From the NCBI RefSeq assembly GCF_001424305.1, contig NZ_LMPD01000001.1, forward strand, positions 1,074,853 to 1,138,852: a stretch of DNA of 64,000 nucleotides. The letters are read 5' to 3'. The notes beneath the pieces were generated by a model. The model was not told where the DNA came from and did not search any database. It saw nothing but the letters and a program-made list of their open reading frames with translations. Positions 1 to 8,940 of this stretch are shown here, one piece after another. Positions within the stretch are counted from its first letter, which is position 1; each line of letters begins with the position of its first letter. The stretch comes from Pedobacter sp. Leaf176 (GTDB lineage: Bacteria; Bacteroidota; Bacteroidia; Sphingobacteriales; Sphingobacteriaceae). The position numbers and the translations under genes were made by a program.

Positions 1-1067
1 TCAGCTAAGTTTTCAGCCATCGTTTTTCCGGTTACGGTCAGGCAATCGCCATGCAATAAGCCTTCATTCAGTAAGAATTTCAACACTGCAGGAATACCAC
101 CGTATTGGTGTAGATCTTGCATCAGGTATTTTCCGCTTGGTTTAAAATCAGCTAAAACCGGAGTTACATCGCTCATTCTCTGGAAATCATCCTGTGTAAT
201 TTCAACTCCGATAGCTTTACCCATTGCAATAAAATGTAGTACTGCATTGGTACTTCCTCCCAAGATAATGATCGCACGGATGGCATTTTCAAATGCTTTC
301 CTCGTCATAATATCAGATGGTTTGATGTCTTTTTCTAATAATATTTTCATATACTTTCCGGCATCTAAGCACTCTTGTTTTTTCTCCGTACTAATCGCCG
401 GGTTTGAGGAAGAGTAAGGTAAACTCATACCCAAAGCCTCAATAGCTGATGCCATTGTATTCGCCGTATACATTCCACCACAGGCTCCGGCACCTGGACA
501 AGTATGTTTAATAATGCCTTGGTAATCTTCTTCAGATAAATTTCCACAGATTTTTTGCCCCAGAGCTTCAAAAGCGGAAACAATGTTTAATTCTTCGCCT
601 TTATAATGTCCGGGCGCAATCGTACCGCCATAAACCATAATAGACGGGCGGTCTAGACGAGCCATTGCCATAATCGCACCTGGCATATTTTTATCACAGC
701 CAGGAATAGAAATAATGCCATCATAGTATTGGCCACCACAAATGGTTTCGATACTGTCTGCAATTACATCGCGGCTTACTAACGAATAACGCATGCCATC
801 AGTACCGTTGCTCATGCCATCACTCACGCCAATGGTATTAAAAACCAAGCCCACTAAATCATTTTTCCAGACCCCGGTTTTCACATCTTTTGCAAGGTCG
901 TTCAGGTGCATGTTGCAGGTGTTACCATCGTAACCCATACTTGCAATTCCGACTTGCGCTTTTGCCATATCTGCATCGGTTAATCCGATTCCATATAACA
1001 TGGCCTGTGCAGCAGGTTGTGTAGGGTCTTGTGTAAATGTTTTACTGTACTTGTTTAATTCGCTCAT
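1..1067 (-). CDS. ilvD: Dihydroxy-acid dehydratase, N-terminal 355 residues (cut by window edge)
   Basis: Makes the 2-oxo acid precursors of valine and isoleucine by dehydrating 2,3-dihydroxy acids; an Fe-S enzyme of the IlvD/Edd family, cytoplasmic. The reading frame is open from the ATG at 1067 to the window edge, so about 200 C-terminal residues of the usual ~560 are missing. The N-terminus begins [10 protein letters not shown] and continues with the family signatures [12 protein letters not shown] and [10 protein letters not shown], the latter holding an Fe-S cysteine. It lies 30 bases after the methyltransferase gene and follows ilvE on the same strand, so it is probably in the attenuator-controlled operon. 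Family identity is clear; operon membership is inferred from spacing. Confidence 0.95.
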   Translation of the reverse strand, partial: MSELNKYSKTFTQDPTQPAAQAMLYGIGLTDADMAKAQVGIASMGYDGNTCNMHLNDLAKDVKTGVWKNDLVGLVFNTIGVSDGMSNGTDGMRYSLVSRDVIADSIETICGGQYYDGIISIPGCDKNMPGAIMAMARLDRPSIMVYGGTIAPGHYKGEELNIVSAFEALGQKICGNLSEEDYQGIIKHTCPGAGACGGMYTANTMASAIEALGMSLPYSSSNPAISTEKKQECLDAGKYMKILLEKDIKPSDIMTRKAFENAIRAIIILGGSTNAVLHFIAMGKAIGVEITQDDFQRMSDVTPVLADFKPSGKYLMQDLHQYGGIPAVLKFLLNEGLLHGDCLTVTGKTMAENLA

Positions 1068-1097
1068 TGTCTAATGTATGTTCTAATTCTGTTGGTT

Positions 1098-1676
1098 TTA
1101 TTTTTTTACACCGATTACTATTCCTGTAGCCCAAACTTGTTTTGTCAATTGCAAATCACTACGGGATTCCAGGTCTTCTATTAATTTAATTGCTTTTTCC
1201 TGGTGACCATCTGGCCAATTTGGCTGAGGTAGCATGTCGTCAATAATGTAAAGACCGCCTTTTATCAGCATTGACAGGGTCTCATTTAAAAGTAGATATT
1301 TTCCGTGCCAGGTATCTGCAAAAATATAATCGAATTTCTTGTTTTTATTTTCTTCAATCCAGTTGCCACCATCTGATGAAATTAAGCTTAAACGATTATC
1401 ACTTCCTAAGAAATTACTGGCTATACTTAAGAATTTTTCATCATTGTCAATTGAAATTAAGGTAGATGATTCATCCATTCCATCTAATATCCACGAGGTT
1501 GATAAGCCTGTACCAGTACCCAATTCCAGGAAACTGCCTGCGGGTTTCGAGCTTGCAAGCGTTCGCAATAATGAACAAGTCAATACATCAGATGCCATAT
1601 CAAATCCGGATGCTTTGGTTGCATCTGTAATTTGCTGATAAACACCTGGAAATTGTTGATTGATTTCTTGATTCAT
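1098..1676 (-). CDS. Class I SAM-dependent methyltransferase (O-methyltransferase-like)
   Basis: A 192-residue protein with a Rossmann-type SAM-binding motif, FLELGTGTGLS, near residues 48-58, an acidic strand-2 residue (ISIDND), and an FADTWHGKY segment where related O-methyltransferases carry metal or substrate ligands. It resembles small catechol/caffeoyl-CoA O-methyltransferase-like proteins, but the substrate cannot be read from sequence. It sits between ilvE (18 bases upstream) and ilvD (30 bases downstream) on the same strand and is therefore likely co-transcribed with branched-chain amino acid genes. No role in that pathway is established; it may be a passenger gene. Confidence 0.85.
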   Translation of the reverse strand: MNQEINQQFPGVYQQITDATKASGFDMASDVLTCSLLRTLASSKPAGSFLELGTGTGLSTSWILDGMDESSTLISIDNDEKFLSIASNFLGSDNRLSLISSDGGNWIEENKNKKFDYIFADTWHGKYLLLNETLSMLIKGGLYIIDDMLPQPNWPDGHQEKAIKLIEDLESRSDLQLTKQVWATGIVIGVKK

Positions 1677-1694
1677 TCTGTCGTTTAAACTTTG

Positions 1695-2585
1695 TTAAAT
1701 AATCACCTCGTAGTTTACTTTCTCAAGCACTAAATTTTTGTAAGCGCGTTGTATGGTATAGCCAATGGATTCTCTCCAAAGGGTACGGAAAACAATATCA
1801 TCAATTGAGGCAATACCTGCAATTTCAGTTGCAGTTCCGCATAAGAAAGCGCTATCTGCCTGCCTCAAATCTTCTACGGTTAATTTCTTCTCTACGCATT
1901 CGATATCGAGAACGGTACATAGTTCCTTAACCGTGGCCCGGGTAATTCCAGGTAAAATATTGCCTAAAGAGGGTGTATAAAGTTTGCCATCTTTCTCAAT
2001 GAAAATATTAGCACCCGAAGCTTCTGCAACAAAACCATGCATATCTAAAAGCAAAGCTTCATCGTAACCTTTAATGGTTGCTGCGGTTGTTGCTAAAATG
2101 GAGTTAACATAGTTTCCGCTTAATTTTGCCTCCATAGGCGTTGATTTTGGATTCGGCCGCTCGTAGTCTGAAATGGTTAATTTCAGTAATTTGTTGCCCG
2201 AATAGGCATCCCAGTCCCATGCACAAATTAAAATTGAAACACCACTTGGTTCATTCAATTTCATATTAGGGTGACAAAAAACCAGCGGACGGATATAAGC
2301 ATCTTTCAATTTGTTTAATGTTAACAGCTTATAAGTTTCTTTAATTAGTTCCTGTTTATCCCAGGGAAAAGGAATATTAGCCAATTGGCAAGAGCGCTCT
2401 AAACGGTCGAAATGGGCGGCCGCTTTAAAAATGCGATTTCCGTTGTGTGTTTTATACGCTCTGATGCCTTCAAAGGCCGCATAACCATAATGTAGCGACT
2501 GGCCATAAAGGTCAGTGCTGCTATCCACCGCTTTTTCAAACCGTCCGTCAAGGTAAATTACCGTGTTCGAATTATAGTATTTCAT
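1695..2585 (-). CDS. ilvE: Branched-chain amino acid aminotransferase
   Basis: PLP-dependent class IV aminotransferase that performs the last step of Val, Leu and Ile synthesis (2-oxo acid plus glutamate). At 296 residues it has the usual bacterial IlvE length. Visible signatures are SLHYGYAAFEGIR (residues 30-42), the PLP lysine region EAKLSGNYVNS with Lys154, and the EASGANIFIE segment with a PLP-phosphate glycine loop. It is the first long gene of the ilv operon and begins 16 bases after an intrinsic-terminator hairpin, itself preceded by a short Ile/Leu/Val-rich ORF. This arrangement suggests control by ribosome-mediated attenuation. Confidence 0.95.
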   Translation of the reverse strand: MKYYNSNTVIYLDGRFEKAVDSSTDLYGQSLHYGYAAFEGIRAYKTHNGNRIFKAAAHFDRLERSCQLANIPFPWDKQELIKETYKLLTLNKLKDAYIRPLVFCHPNMKLNEPSGVSILICAWDWDAYSGNKLLKLTISDYERPNPKSTPMEAKLSGNYVNSILATTAATIKGYDEALLLDMHGFVAEASGANIFIEKDGKLYTPSLGNILPGITRATVKELCTVLDIECVEKKLTVEDLRQADSAFLCGTATEIAGIASIDDIVFRTLWRESIGYTIQRAYKNLVLEKVNYEVII

Positions 2586-2600
2586 CAGGTTTTGTTATTT

Positions 2601-2633
2601 AAAAAAAGCGTCCTGTTTGTATCAGGACGCTTT
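2601..2633 (-). terminator. Attenuator terminator upstream of ilvE
   Basis: A perfect 11-bp inverted repeat (arms 2605-2615 and 2623-2633, 7-base loop) on the minus strand is followed by a run of U, three in the stem and four beyond. It lies between the leader ORF and ilvE, 16 bases before the ilvE start, where a terminator can only make sense as a conditional attenuator. Its 5' arm (2633-2625, AAAGCGUCC) can instead pair with GGACAGCUUU at 2672-2663, the last codons of the leader ORF, through nine pairs and one bulged A. Confidence 0.85.
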
Positions 2634-2659
2634 AAGTATATTAGTTTTTTATAATCTAT

Positions 2660-2791
2660 TTAAAAGCTGTCCATCTTCTTTCCTAAAATATTTAGGAGTA
2701 GCAGGTTCAGAATAATGACAGGCAACAATACAACATATCCAGCTGCAATTGCAATGGTGTTGTTAAAAAAAGTGTTGTTTTGAATTGTCAT
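2660..2791 (-). CDS. ilv operon leader peptide (43 codons)
   Basis: A short ORF starts at ATG 2791 and ends at TAA 2660. Seventeen of its 43 residues are Ile, Leu or Val, concentrated in codons 20-36 (VVLLPVIILNLLLLNIL). A 7-bp hairpin lies inside it at 2681-2697 and its final codons form the antiterminator strand for the terminator 27 bases downstream. Classical ilv/leu leaders have the same logic: a ribosome stalled on regulatory codons frees the antiterminator, while one reaching the stop codon covers it. The alternative is a tiny membrane protein, since the hydrophobic core could span a bilayer. Position and RNA pairing favour a leader. Confidence 0.75.
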   Translation of the reverse strand: MTIQNNTFFNNTIAIAAGYVVLLPVIILNLLLLNILGKKMDSF

Positions 2792-2863
2792 TATTACTGA
2801 TGCTTTATAAATACCAATTTAGTTTTTGGTGCATTAATATGCAAGAGAAATAACAAAAAAGTT

Positions 2864-2886
2864 AAAATAGAATATAATTCTATTTT
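2864..2886. repeat. AT-rich palindrome upstream of the ilv leader
   Basis: Two perfect 10-base arms (2864-2873 and 2877-2886) surround a 3-base loop. It lies 70-95 bases upstream of the leader ORF on the ilv side, with a second short dyad (TGCAT/ATGCA) near 2830-2843. It could be an operator, but no regulator is identifiable. The rest of 2792-3071 holds nothing else I can support. Confidence 0.35.
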
Positions 2887-3072
2887 TTACCTTAAAAACA
2901 AAATGTTATTTGTTTTGGAAATGAAATCAGTGATTTAATACCGATGGTTGTAGACTAAATATCAAAACGGTATATGGTATGTTTATTATGCTTGCATTAT
3001 AAATTTTCTATTTTTCTGCCTAAAATGAGTTTTTAATCCAAAAAACTGAGTAATTACGAAATTGGATTTAGC

Positions 3073-3109
3073 AAAAAAAAGCCTTTCCGATTTTAATAGG
3101 AAAGGCTTT
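3073..3109 (-). terminator. Terminator after atpC
   Basis: Eleven-bp perfect stem (3078-3088 / 3099-3109) with a 10-base loop, followed on the minus strand by a U-run (3077-3073). It lies about 40 bases after the atpC stop and closes the atpD-atpC transcript. Confidence 0.85.
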
Positions 3110-3147
3110 AATTAAATGCTGAAATTAACTCAGCATAACGAATTTCA

Positions 3148-3393
3148 CTAAGCAATACCTTCTGCCAGTACTACAATTTTATTGTGGATGACTTCAACCA
3201 CACCACCTTTAATATAAAATCGTTGTTCGTCAGCTTTACTAGCCTTTATAATAACTTCTCCATCCTCCAAAGTTGAAATGATAGGGGCATGGTCTTTCAA
3301 AATCTGAAAAGAACCTAGTGTGCCAGGAACGGTAACTGCCGTTACTTCGCCTTCGAAAACTTTTTTGTCTGGAGTTAATATTTCTAAATTCAT
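3148..3393 (-). CDS. atpC: F1Fo ATP synthase epsilon subunit
   Basis: Small central-stalk subunit of the F1 sector, at the inner face of the cytoplasmic membrane. The 81-residue protein begins MNLEILTPDKKVFEGEV and contains VPGTLGSFQILKDHAPIIS, the usual epsilon N-terminal beta-sandwich. It lacks most of the C-terminal helical domain, which is normal for Bacteroidota. A longer frame extends upstream to 3435, but those 14 codons are encoded by a short-repeat array, so the ATG at 3393 is preferred. It follows atpD by about 80 bases and is followed by a terminator. Confidence 0.93.
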   Translation of the reverse strand: MNLEILTPDKKVFEGEVTAVTVPGTLGSFQILKDHAPIISTLEDGEVIIKASKADEQRFYIKGGVVEVIHNKIVVLAEGIA

Positions 3394-3406
3394 TTTTTTT
3401 GATTTG

Positions 3407-3472
3407 AGTATCAAGTAGCAAGTATCGAGTATCAAGCTAGAATTTCCTTGTCTTGATACTAAAATCTTGATA

Positions 3473-3474
<2 letters not shown>
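3407..3474. repeat. AGTATCAAG inverted repeat array at the atpD-atpC junction
   Basis: Two copies of AGTATCAAG (3407-3415, 3428-3436) with a degenerate third between them face two copies of the complement CTTGATACT (3452-3460, 3466-3474). The RNA of either strand could fold on itself. The array overlaps the atpD stop codon at 3473-3475. Related units occur at 6043-6065. Confidence 0.75.
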
Positions 3475-5056
<1,582 letters not shown>

Positions 5057-5138
5057 TTATTCTTACTTAATTTTAAATATATATTATAAATTTTTTCAAG
5101 AAGGTTTTTATGGATAATTTAGAGGCTTGATTAAGCCT

Positions 5139-6074
5139 ATGAAAACAGTTTTAACTACAGGCAGTAACGGCCTTTTAGGGCAAAAAATAACTGAAAAAAT
5201 TTTAGCCGAAGGGCGCGTTAAATTAATTGCCACCTCTAAGGGTGCTAACCGTTACCCGATTAAAGATGGTTACGATTATGCCGAAATGGATATTTTAAAT
5301 CCAGAGCAAGTTAAGGCAGTTATTGAAGAATATAAGCCCGATGCAATTATCCATACGGCTGCAATGACTAATGTTGATACGGCTGAGGCCGACAAAAACC
5401 TTTGCCATCAGCTTAACGTCGATGCAGTTAAAAATTTGTTATCACTATGTGAAAAAAGTAATATTCAGCTCATACATTTAAGTACTGATTTCGTTTTCGA
5501 TGGTGCTAATGGACCCTACAAGGAAGAGGATGCCGTTAATCCTTTAAGTTATTATGGTGAGTCGAAAGTGTTAGCTGAAGAATTATTAGAAAACTCGGCT
5601 GCAAACTGGGTAATTTTAAGAACAATATTGGTTTATGGTATCACCAATGATATGAGCAGGAGCAATATTGTGCTTTGGGCAAAAGGTGCTTTAGAAAAAG
5701 GATCACCAATTAATGTCGTGAACGATCAGTTTCGCATGCCTACTCTGGCTGAAGATTTAGCTGAAGCTTGTTTGTTAGCTGTTGAAAAAAATGCTACGGG
5801 AATTTACCATGTTTCGGGTAAAGATTACATGAGCATTGCAGATTTAGTTAGAAAAGTTGCCGATTATTGGGTGCTCGATAAAACAATTATTAAAGAAGTT
5901 AGTTCTGTAAGTCTTAATCAGACTGCAAAACGCCCTGCGAAAACAGGTTTCGTATTGGATAAAACGATAAGAGATCTAGGTTATGATCCTCATAGTTTTG
6001 AAGAAGGGTTGAAGGTTGTAGATGGGCAGATGAAAAGTAGAGAGTATTTAGTATCTAGTATCAAGACTGGGTGA
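5139..6074 (+). CDS. SDR-family sugar-nucleotide reductase (RmlD-like)
   Basis: Extended short-chain dehydrogenase of 311 residues related to dTDP-4-dehydrorhamnose reductase. It shows the nucleotide-binding motif GSNGLLGQ at residues 8-15, STDFVFDG before the active site, and the catalytic pair YGESK. No other rhamnose or sugar-nucleotide genes are nearby, so the substrate is uncertain. The ATG at 5139 is chosen over an upstream TTG at 5127. The final codons (REYLVSSIKTG) are encoded by tandem AGTATCAAG-type repeats at 6043-6065, so the C-terminus may have been rewritten by a repeat insertion. Confidence 0.85.
   Translation: MKTVLTTGSNGLLGQKITEKILAEGRVKLIATSKGANRYPIKDGYDYAEMDILNPEQVKAVIEEYKPDAIIHTAAMTNVDTAEADKNLCHQLNVDAVKNLLSLCEKSNIQLIHLSTDFVFDGANGPYKEEDAVNPLSYYGESKVLAEELLENSAANWVILRTILVYGITNDMSRSNIVLWAKGALEKGSPINVVNDQFRMPTLAEDLAEACLLAVEKNATGIYHVSGKDYMSIADLVRKVADYWVLDKTIIKEVSSVSLNQTAKRPAKTGFVLDKTIRDLGYDPHSFEEGLKVVDGQMKSREYLVSSIKTG
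6043..6065. repeat. Tandem AGTATCAAG-type units inside the reductase 3' end
   Basis: Three consecutive units, AGTATTT, AGTATCT and AGTATCAAG, lie inside the reading frame just before its stop. The last unit matches the array at the atpD-atpC junction (3407-3474). Confidence 0.6.
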
Positions 6075-6124
6075 CAAAAATTAGAAAACGAAAAATGAAC
6101 GAACGAGGTAGCTGCCGCTTTTTG

Positions 6125-6132
6125 TAATTTTG
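6125..6132 (+). promoter_or_regulatory. Candidate -7 element for the peroxiredoxin gene
   Basis: TAATTTTG matches TAnnTTTG and lies 71 bases upstream of the peroxiredoxin start. Confidence 0.4.
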
Positions 6133-6203
6133 TCTTGCAGTTAACCTATTAAACAATTCAAACAATTAAACTTTAACAATACAACAATTTAACAATAGAA
6201 TAT

Positions 6204-6668
6204 ATGTCATTACAAGTTGGCGATCAAGCCCCTGATTTTAAATTATACAGTTCAGATTTAGCAGAAGTTTCTTTGGCTGCTTTTAAAGGTAAAAAAGTAA
6301 TTATACATTTCTTCCCTATGGCTTTTACGGGAACTTGTACCGAGCAGTTATGTACAATGAGAGATAACTTTAGTTTTTACGAAGGCATTAACGCTCAGGT
6401 TTTAGGTATTTCAGTAGATTCCCCATTTTCCCTGGCTAAATTCAAAGAAGCTCAGAATTACCAGTTTCCTTTATTATCCGATTTTAACAAGGATGTTTCT
6501 GTAGCTTATAGTGCTTTTTACGACGAATTTGTGTTCGGATTGAAAGGTGTTTCTAAAAGAGCAGCTTTTGTTATAGATGAAGAAGGAAAAATTGCCTATG
6601 CTGAAGTTTTGGAGAATGCTGGTGATTTGCCTGATTTCAAAGCAATTAACGATACATTAAAAGCATAG
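6204..6668 (+). CDS. Peroxiredoxin (AhpC/TSA family)
   Basis: Thiol peroxidase of 154 residues that would reduce hydrogen peroxide or organic peroxides in the cytoplasm. The active-site segment AFTGTCTEQLC places the peroxidatic Cys at 45 and a second Cys at 50. That five-residue spacing is typical of PrxQ/BCP enzymes that form an intramolecular disulfide, although the overall sequence also resembles AhpE-type proteins. The reducing partner is unknown. The gene stands alone between the reductase and a tRNA gene. Confidence 0.9.
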   Translation: MSLQVGDQAPDFKLYSSDLAEVSLAAFKGKKVIIHFFPMAFTGTCTEQLCTMRDNFSFYEGINAQVLGISVDSPFSLAKFKEAQNYQFPLLSDFNKDVSVAYSAFYDEFVFGLKGVSKRAAFVIDEEGKIAYAEVLENAGDLPDFKAINDTLKA

Positions 6669-6712
6669 TACAATTATATTGTAAAGTAATTAGCGATTTT
6701 TTTCAAATATAA

Positions 6713-6743
6713 TTGCGAATTTAAATCTCAAATCTTACTTTTG
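6713..6743 (+). promoter_or_regulatory. Promoter of tRNA-Arg
   Basis: TTG at 6713-6715 and TACTTTTG at 6736-6743 are separated by 20 bases, fitting the Bacteroidota -33/-7 pattern. The -7 element ends 22 bases before the mature tRNA. Confidence 0.6.
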
Positions 6744-6765
6744 CAGTCCGTTAACAAACGGAAAC

Positions 6766-6839
6766 GCATTTGTAGCTCAATTGGATAGAGCATCTCACTA
6801 CGGATGAGAAGGTTTGGGGTTCGAATCCCTACAAGTGCA
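6766..6839 (+). tRNA. tRNA-Arg (anticodon ACG)
   Basis: A full cloverleaf can be drawn. The acceptor stem is GCATTTG/CAAGTGC with one G-U pair and discriminator A. The D-arm is GCTC/GAGC. The anticodon stem TCTCA/TGAGA holds the loop CTACGGA with anticodon ACG. The T-arm TGGGG/CCCTA carries TTCGAAT. There is no encoded CCA. ACG (read as ICG after deamination) decodes CGN arginine codons. A strong terminator follows at once. Confidence 0.95.
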
Positions 6840-6841
6840 CT

Positions 6842-6881
6842 AATGGAGTTAAGTCGAAAAGATTTAACTCCATTTTTTTTT
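6842..6881 (+). terminator. Terminator after tRNA-Arg
   Basis: Eleven-bp perfect stem (6842-6852 / 6864-6874) followed by a run of T; it starts three bases after the tRNA 3' end. Confidence 0.9.
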
Positions 6882-6935
6882 AAAAGTATTTTTCAGCTAA
6901 AGTTCCCCCCTCTTCATCCGGTATCCATGCTTTAA

Positions 6936-7517
6936 CTATCTTCTTGAAAGTAGGTTCTTTTTGATTCTGCTTAATGTTTCAGGGGCAATTCCCAAATAAG
7001 ATGCAATTAGATTTTGCGGGATGCGTTCTATAATTTTTGGATTCGATGCTGATAATTCCAGGTAACGTTCTTCTGCGCTATGCGTAATTGTACTCATTAA
7101 TCTTCGTTCTTTGGTAACCAGGCTATTTTGGTAAAGTATTCGAAAATAACGATCCATAATTGGTACGGCTAATGTTAGGGCTTCGTAATCTTTTCGCGAA
7201 AGCATAAGCAATTCCGATTCTTCAATCGCATCTATATTAAAAACTGCCGGCTCGCCTGAAAGAAAACTATTGAAGTCAGATAACCACCAACCTTCCCAAC
7301 CAAAAATACTCATGTGTTCAATACCTTTTTCGTCAATATTATAGGTGCGGAGCAGCCCTTTTGATACAAACACAAGATTTTTACAAATTTCTCCTTCCTG
7401 TAACAGATACTGCTTTCTTCTCAACTTTCGGTAAGAAAAGAATTTTTCTATTAATAACTTATCATTCGCGCTGAGCGATACTTTTTCCTCAATATGACTG
7501 AAAAGTACATTAATCAT
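6936..7517 (-). CDS. Crp/Fnr-family transcriptional regulator with FNR-type recognition helix
   Basis: 193 residues: an N-terminal cyclic-nucleotide-binding-like beta-roll (about 10-120), a dimerisation helix and a short C-terminal helix-turn-helix (about 150-190). The recognition helix reads PETLSR at 179-184, which preserves the FNR pattern E-x-x-S-R (E180, S183, R184) that reads TTGAT half-sites. Only one Cys is present (GEICKN), so it cannot hold an FNR-type 4Fe-4S cluster; the signal is unknown. It is divergent from the PRISE reductase, and the shared intergenic region carries two perfect TTGAT-N4-ATCAA boxes, implying autoregulation and control of the neighbour. Confidence 0.88.
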   Translation of the reverse strand: MINVLFSHIEEKVSLSANDKLLIEKFFSYRKLRRKQYLLQEGEICKNLVFVSKGLLRTYNIDEKGIEHMSIFGWEGWWLSDFNSFLSGEPAVFNIDAIEESELLMLSRKDYEALTLAVPIMDRYFRILYQNSLVTKERRLMSTITHSAEERYLELSASNPKIIERIPQNLIASYLGIAPETLSRIKKNLLSRR

Positions 7518-7533
7518 TTTCTATCTTTTTAAC

Positions 7534-7541
7534 CAAAGATA
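7534..7541 (-). promoter_or_regulatory. -7 element of the Crp/Fnr gene
   Basis: The minus strand reads TATCTTTG, matching TAnnTTTG, 17 bases upstream of the regulator start. The nearer FNR-type box is centred about 37 bases upstream of this element. Confidence 0.5.
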
Positions 7542-7566
7542 AAGTTTTTCGGTATACAGGCTAAAG

Positions 7567-7582
7567 CTTGATTTAGATCAAG
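7567..7582. promoter_or_regulatory. FNR-type box 1
   Basis: CTTGAT-TTAG-ATCAAG is a perfect dyad that contains TTGAT-N4-ATCAA at 7568-7581, identical to the consensus half-sites of FNR. It lies between divergent promoters of a Crp/Fnr regulator and a reductase. Confidence 0.75.
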
Positions 7583-7590
7583 TGTATTTG

Positions 7591-7604
7591 TTGATGCATA
7601 TCAA
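7591..7604. promoter_or_regulatory. FNR-type box 2
   Basis: A second perfect TTGAT-GCAT-ATCAA dyad, 23 bases centre to centre from box 1. Relative to the -7 element at 7627-7634 its centre would sit about 42 bases before the expected start of the reductase transcript, the position used by class II activators of the Crp/Fnr family. Confidence 0.75.
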
Positions 7605-7626
7605 GTGCTATAAGTTTCCATTAAAG

Positions 7627-7634
7627 TAATTTTG
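7627..7634 (+). promoter_or_regulatory. -7 element of the PRISE-type reductase gene
   Basis: TAATTTTG matches TAnnTTTG, 23 bases before the start codon. No TTG occurs at the -33 position; FNR-type box 2 lies there instead, as expected for an activator-dependent promoter. Confidence 0.55.
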
Positions 7635-7657
7635 GGAATCAAATAATAAATATTGCA

Positions 7658-8725
7658 ATGAATAAAATAGCATTAGTAGTAGGTGCAAGCGGTATCACGG
7701 GGAGTAATCTGTCAGTCCAACTAATAAGCGAAGGTTGGAATACTTACGGTTTGGCCCGTAACCCTAATCTGGAAATTGATGGTTTAAAACCGGTGGCAGC
7801 TGATCTTTTGAATGTTGAGCGCTTAAAATTAGCCTTAGCCGATGTAAAACCCACTCATGTGTATATCACAACCTGGATGCGCAATGACACTGAGGCGGAT
7901 AATGTTAGGGTTAATAGTCTGATGGTTCGTAATCTGCTCAATGTTTTATCTGAACATAAATCTGTTGAGCATGTAGCATTGGTAACAGGTTTAAAGCATT
8001 ATTTAGGCCCCTTTGAGGCCTATGCAAAAGAAGGCTTTTTGCCGGAAACCCCTTTAAGAGAAGATCACCCAAGATTAGATATTGAGAATTTTTATTATGC
8101 TCAGGAAGATGAAGTTTATGCCGCAGCAGCCCGGGATGGTTTTACCTGGAGCATTCACAGACCGCATACCATTATTGGTCAAGCGGTAGGCAATGCGATG
8201 AACTTAGGAACCACTTTAGCTGTATATGCTTCAATTTGCAAGGAGACCGGGCGCAAATTCAAATGGCCGGGATCTGCCGCACAATGGAACGGCTTATCTG
8301 ATGTAACCGATGCAAGAGTTCTGGCAGCACACCTCATTTGGGCGTCAACTACTGAAGCCGCAAAAAATGAAGCTTTTAACGTGGTTAACGGAGATGTATT
8401 CCGATGGAGTAGATTGTGGAAGCGCTTAGCAGTTTATTTCGAAATCGAACCGGTGGGTTATGAAGGTTCTACTCAATCATTGGAAACAGAGATGGAAAAC
8501 GATGCAGCGGTTTGGCGCAAAATTGCAGCTGAACACAAGTTGAAAGAAGCCGATATAAATCGACTTTCATCTGCATGGCATACTGATTTAGACTTGGCCA
8601 GGCCAATAGAGGTGATGACAGATATGTCGAAAAGCAGGAAGTTAGGGTTTATAATATTTCAGGATACTGAAGAATCTTTTTACGATTTATTTGAGGCGCT
8701 ACGCAAAGCTGAATTAATACCTTAA
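7658..8725 (+). CDS. PRISE-type SDR reductase (progesterone 5-beta-reductase/iridoid synthase-like)
   Basis: NADPH-dependent atypical SDR of 355 residues. It begins with a Rossmann motif GASGITGSNL (residues 9-18) and contains TGLKHYLGPFE (Lys and Tyr region) and ENFYYAQED, both characteristic of PRISE enzymes that reduce activated C=C bonds of enones. It lacks the usual YxxxK; PRISE members use the Lys in TGxKHY and a later Tyr. The likely job is reduction of reactive enones or enals, but the substrate is unknown. Divergent from a Crp/Fnr regulator with paired FNR-type boxes. Confidence 0.85.
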   Translation: MNKIALVVGASGITGSNLSVQLISEGWNTYGLARNPNLEIDGLKPVAADLLNVERLKLALADVKPTHVYITTWMRNDTEADNVRVNSLMVRNLLNVLSEHKSVEHVALVTGLKHYLGPFEAYAKEGFLPETPLREDHPRLDIENFYYAQEDEVYAAAARDGFTWSIHRPHTIIGQAVGNAMNLGTTLAVYASICKETGRKFKWPGSAAQWNGLSDVTDARVLAAHLIWASTTEAAKNEAFNVVNGDVFRWSRLWKRLAVYFEIEPVGYEGSTQSLETEMENDAAVWRKIAAEHKLKEADINRLSSAWHTDLDLARPIEVMTDMSKSRKLGFIIFQDTEESFYDLFEALRKAELIP

Positions 8726-8837
8726 GCTAAAAAAAATAAATAACGGCACAATCTTAAAATATTAATATGTAAAATTATAAACAACTGGTTTTTCCAAATT
8801 AATTGCCAATTATAAAACTCATCTAAATTAATAATTA

Positions 8838-8845
8838 TATATTTG
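8838..8845 (+). promoter_or_regulatory. Candidate -7 element for adk
   Basis: TATATTTG matches TAnnTTTG, about 95 bases upstream of adk. The implied 5' leader contains the hairpin at 8891-8910. Confidence 0.45.
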
Positions 8846-8890
8846 CAGCTTTAAAAGGCAACACTTTGTGTTACTTTTCAATTTTAGTTT

Positions 8891-8910
8891 GAGCCCTAGG
8901 AATAGGGTTC
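8891..8910 (+). promoter_or_regulatory. Hairpin in the adk 5' leader
   Basis: GAGCCCTA (8891-8898) pairs with TAGGGTTC (8903-8910) through eight pairs, one of them G-U, closing a GGAA loop of the GNRA type. It lies 30 bases before the adk start. No U-run follows, so it is not a terminator; its role is unknown. Confidence 0.4.
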
Positions 8911-8940
8911 TTAATTTTAAAGACAACCTAAACCACGTTA

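Noticed and set aside
1339-1638. Plus-strand ORF of 99 codons opposite the methyltransferase
   Set aside because: Lies wholly antisense to a gene with a clear SAM-binding motif; no recognisable protein features.
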